Part shown: positions 30,606-37,884 of the stretch, one piece after another
Layout: each line of letters begins with the position of its first letter
Numbering within the stretch: position 1 is the stretch's first letter
Assembly: GCA_016214125.1 (NCBI GenBank)
Contig: JACRPC010000015.1
Span: 1-64,000 of the forward strand
Direction: 5' to 3'
DNA from: Rhodospirillales bacterium
GTDB lineage: Bacteria > Pseudomonadota > Alphaproteobacteria > Rhodospirillales > WMHbin7
DNA length: 64,000 nucleotides
Notes under the pieces: generated by a model
Told to the model about the DNA's origin: nothing
The model's input: the letters and a program-made list of their open reading frames with translations, nothing else
The model's database searches: none
Translations under genes and position numbers: made by a program

Positions 30606-30873
30606 CCGCCCGGACGGATTCGGATGGCGGCGGGATGATCGAATCCGACCCGGGCGCGACCGCGACGCCCGCAAGCCCGCCACCACCTTCCGGCCGACCG
30701 GCAAGGGCGCTATAATCGGGCAAAATCGAGATGGCCGCCCTGGCCCCAAAAGGGGGACGGCTGTCTTCGCAAGCCGAAGGGAGCGCAAACCGGCCGTGGG
30801 TGTTTGCTAGGGCCCGTTGATCGTTCCGAAGACTTCGCCCATCACCGACAACCGTCCAAAGCGGAGGGGAATC
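30606..30873. promoter_or_regulatory. Leader region before iorA with a TATAAT element and hairpins
   Basis: A 268-base gap. A perfect TATAAT lies at 30711-30716, with only a weak TTCCGG 17 bases upstream. Downstream are short GC hairpins, for example GCCCC...GGGG around 30739-30753 and CGGCT...AGCCG around 30760-30780. The iorA ribosome-binding site is GGAGGGG at 30862-30868. The long leader might be regulatory, but I do not recognise a known riboswitch (it does not fit the molybdenum-cofactor or c-di-GMP consensus as I know them). Confidence 0.35.
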
Positions 30874-31323
30874 ATGGCGCGTCTGACCATCAACGGCAAA
30901 ACCCATGACATCGATGTCGAGCCCGACACGCCCCTCCTGTGGGCGATCCGCGATCACATCGGTCTCACCGGCACCAAATATGGCTGCGGCATCGGCGAAT
31001 GCGGCTCCTGCACGGTCCACATCGACGGTCAGGCGGTGCGCTCCTGCTCGGTGCCGGTCGGCGCCGCCCTGGGCAAGGCGATCACCACCATCGAAGGCCT
31101 GGCGGTCAACGGCGTTCTGCACAAATTGCAGCAGGCCTGGATTCAGCATGACGTGCCGCAATGCGGCTATTGCCAATCGGGCATGCTGATGGCGTTGGCG
31201 GCGCTGGTGGCGAAGACGCCCCGGCCCACCGACGCCGAGATCGACAAGGCCATCACCAACATCTGCCGCTGCGGCACCTTCCAGCAGGTGCGCGACGCGG
31301 TTCACAACGCAACCCGAGCGTAG
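30874..31323 (+). CDS. Molybdenum hydroxylase, [2Fe-2S] subunit (IorA type)
   Basis: 149 residues, standard for the small iron-sulfur subunit of isoquinoline 1-oxidoreductase-like or aldehyde-oxidising molybdenum hydroxylases. The plant-type cluster motif is YGCGIGECGSCTVHIDG...C (~residues 39-61) and the second cluster motif is CGYCQSGM...CRCG (~100-140). It passes electrons from the Mo centre in the next gene's product. No FAD subunit gene is present, which fits the IorAB class that donates to cytochromes rather than NAD. Confidence 0.87.
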   Translation: MARLTINGKTHDIDVEPDTPLLWAIRDHIGLTGTKYGCGIGECGSCTVHIDGQAVRSCSVPVGAALGKAITTIEGLAVNGVLHKLQQAWIQHDVPQCGYCQSGMLMALAALVAKTPRPTDAEIDKAITNICRCGTFQQVRDAVHNATRA

Positions 31324-31332
31324 GAGGCCGCC

Positions 31333-33525
31333 ATGAACAGCCTTCCGCCGATCAGCCGCCGCGCCTTCGTCATCGGTGCCGCCGCCCTGGGGGGCGGCCT
31401 GTCGCTCGGCTTCGCTCTGCCGGCCCGCGCCCAGACCGCCCCGGTCCTGAGCAAAGACGGAATCCCCGAAATCAACGCCTGGGTGGTGATCAAGCCCGAC
31501 GATACGGTGGTCATCCGCATGGCGCGCTCGGAAATGGGCCAGGGCACCATCACCGGCCTGGCGCAATTGGTGGTCGAGGAACTGCACTGCGACTGGGCCA
31601 AGGTCACCACCGAATATCCGACGCCCGGCCAAAGCGTGGCGCGCAAGCGCATCTGGGGCGATTTCTCGACCGGCGGCAGCCGCGGCATCCGCGCGTCGCA
31701 CGAATATGTCCGCATGGGCGGCGCCACGGCGCGCACCATGCTGATCCAGGCCGCCGCCAACGGCTGGGGCGTGCCGGCTTCGGAATGCGTGGCCGCCAAG
31801 AGCGTCATCACCCACAAGCCATCGGGCCGCACCACCAGCTACGGCAAGGTGGCGCTCGATGCCGCCAAACTGCCGGTGCCCGAGGGCGTCAAGCTCAAGG
31901 ACCCCAAGGAGTGGACGATCATCGGCAAGCCGATGAAGCGCCTCGACACCGCCGACAAGGTCAACGGCAAAAAGATTTACGGTGCCGACCTGAAACTGCC
32001 CGGCATGCTGACCGCCACCATCAAGGATTGCCCGGTGACCGGCGGCAAGCTGAAAAGCTTCGACGCCGCCAAGGTGATGGGCTTGAAGGGCGTGAAGAAG
32101 GTGGTGCCGGTGGGCGAGACCGCCGTCGCCGTGCTGGCCGACACCTTCTGGCGGGCCAAGACGGCGCTCGACGCTTTGCCGATCGTCTGGGACGAGGGCG
32201 AGAACGCCAAAGTCTCCTCGGCCGCGATCGCCGACTGGCTGAAGGCAGGGCTCGACGCGCCCGAGGCCTTCGTCGGCAATGCCAACGGCGACGCCAAGGC
32301 CGCCCTGGCCGGGGCGGCGAAGAAGGTCGAGGCGGTCTACGCCTATCCCTATCTCAACCATGCGCCGATGGAGCCGATGAACGCCACGGCCCTCTACACC
32401 CCGGACAAGTGCGAGGTCTGGGTGCCGACGCAGAACGGCGAAGCGTCGTTCGCGGCGGCGGTGGCCGCCTCGGGCCTGCCGGCCGACAAGGTCGAGGTCT
32501 ACAAGATCGATCTGGGCGGCGGCTTCGGTCGGCGCGGTGGCTTCCAGGATTACGTCTCCCAAGCGGTCCTGATCGCCAAGCAGATGCCCGGCACCCCGGT
32601 CAAGCTGCTGTGGACGCGCGAGGAAGACATGCAGCATGGGCGCTACCACCCGATCATGCAGTGCAAGCTGGTGGGCGCCTTCGACGCCCAGAACAATCTC
32701 ACCGGCCTGCACATGCGGCTGTCGGGCCAGTCGATCCTGGCCAGCGTCTTTCCCCAGAATCTCGACAAGGGCAAAGACAACCTGACTTTCCAGGGCCTGT
32801 GGCCGGCGGGCGATTTCGCGATCGGCTACACGATTCCCAATTTGCTCATCGATCATTCGATGCGCAACCCGCACATCCTGCCCGGCTTCTGGCGGGGCGT
32901 GAACATCAACCAAAATTGCATTTTCCTCGAATGCTTCCTGGACGAGCTGGCGCAGGCGGCGGGCCAGGACCCGCTCGATTTCCGACGCAAGCTGATGGGC
33001 AATCACCCCAAGCACCGCGCGGTGCTGGATGCGGTGGCCGAGCGGATCGGTTGGGGCAAGCCGGCCGCCAAGGGCGTGCATCGCGGTCTGGCGCAAATGA
33101 AGGCCTTCGGCAGCTATGTCGCGGCGGCGGCGGAGATCTCGGTCGAGGATGGCGGCAAGGCGATCCGGGTTCACCGCATCGTCGCCGCCACCGATCCGCT
33201 TTACGCCGTCAACCCGGCGCAGATCGAACGCCAGGTCTCGGGTTCCTTCGTCTACGGCCTTTCGGCGCTGTTCTATCAGGAATGCACGGTCAAGGACGGC
33301 CGCATCGAGCAGGCGAATTTCGACAGCTTCAATTCGATGCGCATCGCCCAGATGCCGAAGGTTGAATCGATCGTCATGCCGAGCGGTGGCACCGAACCCT
33401 GGGGTGGGGTGGGCGAGCCCACCATCTGCGTCGCCGCGCCGGCCGTGCTCAACGCCTATTTCGCGGCCACCGGGCGGCGCATTCGCACCTTCCCCTTGAA
33501 GAATCATGGGATCGCGATGGCGTGA
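31333..33525 (+). CDS. Molybdenum hydroxylase, molybdopterin-binding subunit (IorB type)
   Basis: 730 residues. A twin-arginine signal (SRRAFVIGAAALGGGLSLG) at the N-terminus sends the folded, cofactor-loaded protein to the periplasm. Mo-cofactor motifs are MGQGTITGLAQLVVEEL, GGGFGRRGG and the C-terminal GVGEP with the catalytic base Glu. Family members oxidise N-heterocycles or aldehydes; the substrate is unknown here. The stop codon overlaps or abuts the next gene, a SoxX-like cytochrome, so the electrons may go straight to a c-type cytochrome. That link is inferred from position. Confidence 0.85.
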   Translation: MNSLPPISRRAFVIGAAALGGGLSLGFALPARAQTAPVLSKDGIPEINAWVVIKPDDTVVIRMARSEMGQGTITGLAQLVVEELHCDWAKVTTEYPTPGQSVARKRIWGDFSTGGSRGIRASHEYVRMGGATARTMLIQAAANGWGVPASECVAAKSVITHKPSGRTTSYGKVALDAAKLPVPEGVKLKDPKEWTIIGKPMKRLDTADKVNGKKIYGADLKLPGMLTATIKDCPVTGGKLKSFDAAKVMGLKGVKKVVPVGETAVAVLADTFWRAKTALDALPIVWDEGENAKVSSAAIADWLKAGLDAPEAFVGNANGDAKAALAGAAKKVEAVYAYPYLNHAPMEPMNATALYTPDKCEVWVPTQNGEASFAAAVAASGLPADKVEVYKIDLGGGFGRRGGFQDYVSQAVLIAKQMPGTPVKLLWTREEDMQHGRYHPIMQCKLVGAFDAQNNLTGLHMRLSGQSILASVFPQNLDKGKDNLTFQGLWPAGDFAIGYTIPNLLIDHSMRNPHILPGFWRGVNINQNCIFLECFLDELAQAAGQDPLDFRRKLMGNHPKHRAVLDAVAERIGWGKPAAKGVHRGLAQMKAFGSYVAAAAEISVEDGGKAIRVHRIVAATDPLYAVNPAQIERQVSGSFVYGLSALFYQECTVKDGRIEQANFDSFNSMRIAQMPKVESIVMPSGGTEPWGGVGEPTICVAAPAVLNAYFAATGRRIRTFPLKNHGIAMA

Positions 33526-33539
33526 TGAGAGGGCGGGCA

Positions 33540-33983
33540 ATGCGGCGGGCGGCCGCTCTGGCCGGGGCGCTGCTCTTGGCGGCGGCGCCCGCGCGGGCCG
33601 AAAGCGTGGCGCCCTACGCCATCGTCGGCGACGCCATCCCGATGCCGCTGGCCGGCGCCAAGGGCGACGCCAAGCGCGGCCAAGCGATCGTCGGCGACCG
33701 CCAGGTCGGTCTGTGCCTGCTCTGCCATCCCGGCCCCTTTGCCAACGAGCGGGCGCAAGGAACGATCGGCCCCGATCTTCGTGGCGCCGGGGCGCGTTGG
33801 AGCGAGGGCCAATTGCGCTTGCGGCTCGTCGATTCCCAAAAGGTGAACCCCGAGACCATCATGCCGCCCTTCCATCGCACCCAGGGGCTTTCCCGGGTTG
33901 CCGGCGCCTTTCGGGGCCGGCCGATTCTCGACGCCCAGCAGATCGAGGATGCCGTGACTTACCTGCAAACGCTCACCGACTGA
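33540..33983 (+). CDS. soxX: SoxX-type monohaem cytochrome c
   Basis: About 147 residues. A signal peptide (~1-20, AALAGALLLAAAPARA) precedes a small cytochrome with one haem motif CLLCH, followed by GTIGPDLRGAG, the Met-ligand region IMPPFHR and a final DAVTYLQTL, the pattern of SoxX. SoxX pairs with SoxA to attach thiosulfate to SoxY. I prefer ATG 33540 (GAGAGGG upstream, 6-base spacer) over in-frame ATG 33525, which overlaps the iorB stop as TGATG. It is 4 bases before soxY. Confidence 0.82.
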   Translation: MRRAAALAGALLLAAAPARAESVAPYAIVGDAIPMPLAGAKGDAKRGQAIVGDRQVGLCLLCHPGPFANERAQGTIGPDLRGAGARWSEGQLRLRLVDSQKVNPETIMPPFHRTQGLSRVAGAFRGRPILDAQQIEDAVTYLQTLTD

Positions 33984-33987
33984 GCCG

Positions 33988-34440
33988 ATGACGACACGCC
34001 GCCAGTTCCTGGAAGGCGCCGGCGCCCTGACGGCGCTGTCGGTGATCCATCTTCGCGCCGCCCAGGCCACTCCGGTCGCCATGCAGGCCGCCATCGATGC
34101 GGTGACCGGCGGCGCCGTCCTTCGCCCGGGTCGAGTCAAGCTCGACATTCCGCCCCTGGTCGAGAACGGCAATTCGATTCAGTGCACGGTGAGCGTCCCC
34201 GGTCCGACGCCCGCCTCCGACCGCGTCCGCGCCCTTCATTTGTTCAACGAGAAGAATCCGCAGCCCAACATGTTCGGCGTCCGCTTCGGCCCACGGGCCG
34301 GGCCGGCGAAATTCACCACCCGCATCCGGCTGGCCGGAACGCAAACCCTGGTGGCGGTGGCGAAATTGGCGGACGGCTCCTTCTGGGTCGATCGGGTGGA
34401 GGTGGTGGTCACCCTGGCGGCTTGCGTGGAGGACCCATGA
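33988..34440 (+). CDS. soxY: SoxY-type sulfur carrier protein with altered C-terminal arm
   Basis: 150 residues. It begins with a twin-arginine signal TTRRQFLEGAGALTAL and continues with a SoxY fold (RVRALHLFNEKNPQPNMFGV, and a C-terminal strand VDRVEVVVTLAAC). In SoxY the sulfur substrate is carried on a Cys within a terminal GGCGG arm. Here the end is LAACVEDP: the Cys is kept but the flanking glycines are replaced and four residues follow it. Whether this arm still works with SoxAX and SoxB is open. It overlaps soxZ by 4 bases (ATGA). Confidence 0.8.
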   Translation: MTTRRQFLEGAGALTALSVIHLRAAQATPVAMQAAIDAVTGGAVLRPGRVKLDIPPLVENGNSIQCTVSVPGPTPASDRVRALHLFNEKNPQPNMFGVRFGPRAGPAKFTTRIRLAGTQTLVAVAKLADGSFWVDRVEVVVTLAACVEDP

Positions 34441-34760
34441 CGGCGCGCGTCATCATCACCGCTCCGACCAAGGCGAAGAAGGGCGAGATCGTTACCGTCA
34501 CCACCTTGCTCGCCCACGTCATGGAAAACGGCTTTCGCCATTCCAGCACCGGTGTTCCCATTCCGCGCGACATCGTCACCGAATTCGTCGCCCGCTATAA
34601 CGGGGCGGAAATCCTGCGCGCCAGCCTTTACCCGGCGATCGCCGCCAACCCCTATTTTGCCTTCGAATTCGTGGCCGAGGAGAGCGGCATCCTCGATTTT
34701 TCCTGGATGGGCGACAACGGCTTTGCCGCCTCCCGCCAGATCGCGATCAACGTGGAATGA
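34437..34760 (+). CDS. soxZ: SoxZ thiosulfate-oxidation carrier partner
   Basis: 107 residues, the usual SoxZ length. The family core is visible: ARVIITAPTKAKKGEIVTV, FVARYNGAEILRA and the final PYFAFEFVAEESGILDFSW. It forms the heterodimer that supports SoxY in the periplasm and has no signal peptide of its own, as usual; it is exported with SoxY. It overlaps both soxY and soxA by 4 bases. Confidence 0.88.
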   Translation: MTARVIITAPTKAKKGEIVTVTTLLAHVMENGFRHSSTGVPIPRDIVTEFVARYNGAEILRASLYPAIAANPYFAFEFVAEESGILDFSWMGDNGFAASRQIAINVE

Positions 34761-35545
34761 CGGTCCTGGGCTCACGTATCCTGGCCGGCCTTTTCGGTGT
34801 GGCGCTGGCGCCCTTGGCGGAGCTTCGCGCCGGCGAAATTCCGTTTGCCGAGCTGCGTTCGGGTTCTGAACTGATGAGCCCCGACACCCGCGCCATGCAA
34901 GATGCCGACAGCGCCAATCCCGGCATGCTGTGGGTGATCGAGGGCGAAGCCCTGTGGAACGCCAAGGCGGGCGCGGCCAATCTGGCTTGCGCCGATTGCC
35001 ATGGCGCTGCCGAACTCGCTATGCGGGGCGTGGCGGCGCGCCATCCGGCCTTCGACGCCAAGCGCAACCAGGCGGTCAATCTGGCCGGGAGCATCGAATG
35101 GTGCCGGGTCGAGCGGCAAAAGGCGCCAGCCTTGACGGCGGAAGGCCCCGAGGCCCTGGCGCTCGAGGCCTATGTGGCCCGCCAATCGCGTGGCCTGTCG
35201 ATCGCCAGCACGGATGCGGCCTTAAGGCCGCTGATCGAATCCGGGCGCGAGCTTTACCTTCGCCGCCAGGGCCAGCTTGATCTCTCCTGCGCGCATTGCC
35301 ACACCGAAAATTGGGGGCGCAAGCTGGCCGGATTGGCGCTGTCGCAAGGCCATCCCAACGGCTATCCGCTCTATCGTCTGGAATGGCAGAGTTTCGGTTC
35401 GCTCGAGCGCCGCCTGCGCAATTGCCTGACCGGCATGCGGGCCGAACCCTATCCGGCCGGGGCTTCCGAATATTTGGCGCTCGAGGCTTATCTGAAGTGG
35501 CGGGCGCACGGCATGCCGATGGAGAGCCCAGCGGTCCGGCCTTAA
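34757..35545 (+). CDS. soxA: SoxA dihaem cytochrome c
   Basis: 262 residues with an N-terminal signal sequence. Two haem motifs are present: CADCH (~residues 77-81) and CAHCH (~179-183), as in the dihaem type of SoxA. The conserved catalytic Cys that becomes a persulfide ligand is in RNCLTGMRAEPY (~220). With SoxX it joins thiosulfate oxidatively to SoxY. It is the last gene of the run; no soxB or soxCD follows, and the next gene is on the other strand 24 bases away. Confidence 0.88.
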   Translation: MTVLGSRILAGLFGVALAPLAELRAGEIPFAELRSGSELMSPDTRAMQDADSANPGMLWVIEGEALWNAKAGAANLACADCHGAAELAMRGVAARHPAFDAKRNQAVNLAGSIEWCRVERQKAPALTAEGPEALALEAYVARQSRGLSIASTDAALRPLIESGRELYLRRQGQLDLSCAHCHTENWGRKLAGLALSQGHPNGYPLYRLEWQSFGSLERRLRNCLTGMRAEPYPAGASEYLALEAYLKWRAHGMPMESPAVRP

Positions 35546-35569
35546 GCCCGGACCCGCCTTTCCGTAACG

Positions 35570-36394
35570 CTACCACACCCGGTCGGGAACTAGGGCCGAG
35601 GCGCGGCTGAGAAAAATGGCATCGGCCTGATAGAGGATTCCGCCCTTGCCGCGGCGCGGATCGACGAAATCAAGCATCTGGAAGCCGCGCTCATCGAGAT
35701 AGCGCACAATCTCGGCCATCAGCGGCGCGCCCTGATTGTAGGCCAGCATCGAGACCTCGACGATCACCGCCTTGGCCGTCGCCAGTGTGTTCGGCCCGCC
35801 TTCCAGCACATCGCGTTCGGCGCCCTGGACGTCGAGCTTGATGAGATCATAGGGGGGCTCGCCTTTCACCAGATCGTCCAGGCGCGTTTGAACGCGCTCC
35901 TCGGTTCGGCGGGCGAAGTCGCTGCGCTCGGGGTAAAGCGAGGTGCCGGTGCTGCCATAAGGAGTGTCGGGGATGTGCAGGCGCACAGGGCGGCCGCTTT
36001 CCGGTCCCAAGAGGGCAACCCTTAGATGGGCGTTACCCAAGCGGGCCGCCTCGGCCTCCAGAATCGCGCCCTTCGATTCTTGCGCCTCGATCATCAGGAT
36101 GTGGGCCTGGGGAAAAATCGAACGAGCCAGTCCGGCCCACCAGCCTTCATAGGCGCCAATATCGAGGATGTGGGCGGGAGCCAACCCTAACCCGGCCAAA
36201 CGGCGCAATCCCGCCGCCATGTCGTTGCGGCCCTCGATCAGGCTGATGCGGCCCATCAGGGCCAGCGCCTGCGGCAGACCCGGCGCGGCGGCCAGGATGG
36301 CGCGCAAGGTGGCGTCGGCGCGGTCGTAATCGGCGCGTTCGATCTCGCGCCCGGCCCGCGCCAGGGCCTCGTCGAGCGTCAGGCGTTGGGTCAT
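35570..36394 (-). CDS. FkbM-family methyltransferase
   Basis: 274 residues. The first ~65 residues are helical and TPR-like (YDRADATLRAILAAAPGLPQ). The rest is a FkbM-type class I methyltransferase with ILDIGAYEGWW (SAM motif I), the acidic IEA, and the diagnostic DLIKLDVQGAERDVLEGG. FkbM proteins O-methylate sugars, polyketides or other small acceptors; the acceptor cannot be told. It lies 22 bases after hemA on the same strand, and could be read through from it. Confidence 0.8.
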   Translation of the reverse strand: MTQRLTLDEALARAGREIERADYDRADATLRAILAAAPGLPQALALMGRISLIEGRNDMAAGLRRLAGLGLAPAHILDIGAYEGWWAGLARSIFPQAHILMIEAQESKGAILEAEAARLGNAHLRVALLGPESGRPVRLHIPDTPYGSTGTSLYPERSDFARRTEERVQTRLDDLVKGEPPYDLIKLDVQGAERDVLEGGPNTLATAKAVIVEVSMLAYNQGAPLMAEIVRYLDERGFQMLDFVDPRRGKGGILYQADAIFLSRASALVPDRVW

Positions 36395-36416
36395 CAGAGG
36401 CGGCGGCCCTAAGTGG

Positions 36417-37634
36417 TTACGCCGCCGCTTTGCGCAGGCCCAGCCGGTCCCACACCTCGATCAGGGCCGCCACAAGCTGATCCATCATGGCGTCGCTGTG
36501 CAGCGGCGTGGGGGTGAAGCGCAGGCGCTCGGTGCCCTTGGGCACGGTGGGATAGTTGATCGGCTGCACATAGATGCGGTGGCGTTCGAGCAGCATGTCG
36601 CTCGCCTGCTTGCACAGCGCGGCGTCGCCCACCATCACCGGCACGATGTGGCTCACCGAGGGCAGCACCGGTAGGCCCGCCTGACGCAGGCGCTTCTTCA
36701 AGGTGGCGGCGCGCTCCTGATGGCGCTCGCGCAGCTCGTTGTGATCCTTGAGATAGCGGATGCTGGCCAGCGCGGCGGCCGCCACGCCAGGCGGCAGGGC
36801 GGTCGAGAAGATGAAGCCCGGCCCGTAGCTGCGGACGAAATCGACCATCGCCGCCGAGCCGGCGATGTAGCCGCCGACCACGCCGATCGCCTTGGCCATC
36901 GTACCTTGCATGATGGTGATGCGCTCGAGGCAGCCGTCGCGCTCGGCGACGCCCGATCCGGTGGTGCCGTACATGCCCACGGCGTGCACCTCGTCCAGGA
37001 AGGTCATGGCACCGTATTTCTCGGCCACCGCGCAGATGTCGGCGATGGGGGCGATGTCGCCATCCATCGAATAGACCGATTCGAAGGCCACCATTTTCGG
37101 CCGTTCAAGGGGCAAATCGGCCAATTGGCGCTCGAGGTCCTTGACGTCGTTGTGCTTCCACACCGTCTTGGCCGAGCGGCCGTGGCGGATGCCCTCGATC
37201 ATCGAATTGTGGTTAAGCGCGTCCGACAGGATCACCAGGTCGGGGATGTTGGCGCCCAGGGTGGAAAGCGTCGTCTGGTTGGCGACATAGCCCGAGGTGA
37301 AGATGAGCGCCGCCTCCTTGCGGTTCCACTGGGCCAATTCGCGCTCCAAGAGCACATGGTAGTGGTTGGTGCCGCCGATGTTGCGGGTGCCGCCGGCGCC
37401 GGCGCCGCACTCGCGCACCGCCTTGACCATGGCGTCGATGACGGTGGCGGAAAGGCCCTGGCCCAGATAGTCGTTCGAACACCAGACGGTGACGTCGACC
37501 ACTTGGCCGTCGGTGCGGTAATTTTTGGCGAGAGGGGCCGAACCCACCATGCGCTCCAGATCGGCAAAGACCCGGTAACGCCCCTCGCTCCGAAGCAGGG
37601 CGATCCGCTCGGCGAAGAATTTCTCGTAATCCAT
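36417..37634 (-). CDS. hemA: 5-aminolevulinate synthase
   Basis: 405 residues, the normal ALAS length. It opens [23 protein letters not shown] and contains [11 protein letters not shown], the glycine-rich [27 protein letters not shown] and the PLP lysine in [16 protein letters not shown]. It condenses glycine and succinyl-CoA as the first step of haem synthesis, the route used by alphaproteobacteria. The ATG at 37634 has GGGAGGG upstream; a longer start at 37667 would add a non-conserved tail. The adjacent Sox cytochromes need haem, but no regulatory link is visible. Confidence 0.95.
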   Translation of the reverse strand: MDYEKFFAERIALLRSEGRYRVFADLERMVGSAPLAKNYRTDGQVVDVTVWCSNDYLGQGLSATVIDAMVKAVRECGAGAGGTRNIGGTNHYHVLLERELAQWNRKEAALIFTSGYVANQTTLSTLGANIPDLVILSDALNHNSMIEGIRHGRSAKTVWKHNDVKDLERQLADLPLERPKMVAFESVYSMDGDIAPIADICAVAEKYGAMTFLDEVHAVGMYGTTGSGVAERDGCLERITIMQGTMAKAIGVVGGYIAGSAAMVDFVRSYGPGFIFSTALPPGVAAAALASIRYLKDHNELRERHQERAATLKKRLRQAGLPVLPSVSHIVPVMVGDAALCKQASDMLLERHRIYVQPINYPTVPKGTERLRFTPTPLHSDAMMDQLVAALIEVWDRLGLRKAAA

Positions 37635-37852
37635 CAGGCCCTCCCCGCGGACGCCGGGAACATCCACAGTCCAGACGTCCGGTCAGCGAACATCCTAATA
37701 TTCCCCGACTCGGGCCGCAACTGCCCAGTCGGGTTGGGTTTCTAGCCGAGATTGGCGCTTGGATGGCAGGGGGGCCTTGATGGCGGTCAACCCCGTTGCC
37801 TTTCAAGGAGTTATTTCAGTTTCAAAATGGACCGCCGCCGCCCGGAAAAAAT

Positions 37853-37858
37853 TATAAT
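37853..37858 (+). promoter_or_regulatory. TATAAT element upstream of the GGDEF/EAL gene
   Basis: A perfect -10-like TATAAT inside an A-rich run, 26 bases before the first possible start codon. No convincing -35 hexamer is found at 16-18 bases, so this is only a candidate. Confidence 0.3.
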
Positions 37859-37884
37859 CGGTTGAAAAATCAGGCTTCATCCTT

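Noticed and set aside
30717-30873. Molybdenum-cofactor or c-di-GMP riboswitch before iorA
   Set aside because: Some GCAAA-like pieces are present but the order and helices of the known consensus structures could not be built.
30145-33540. Long minus-strand open frame opposite the ABC ATPase, iorA and iorB genes
   Set aside because: Antisense of well-supported genes, low-complexity Arg/His/Gly composition.
34757-36417. soxB or soxCD hidden after soxA
   Set aside because: The DNA after soxA codes for an FkbM methyltransferase on the other strand; no other sox gene is visible.
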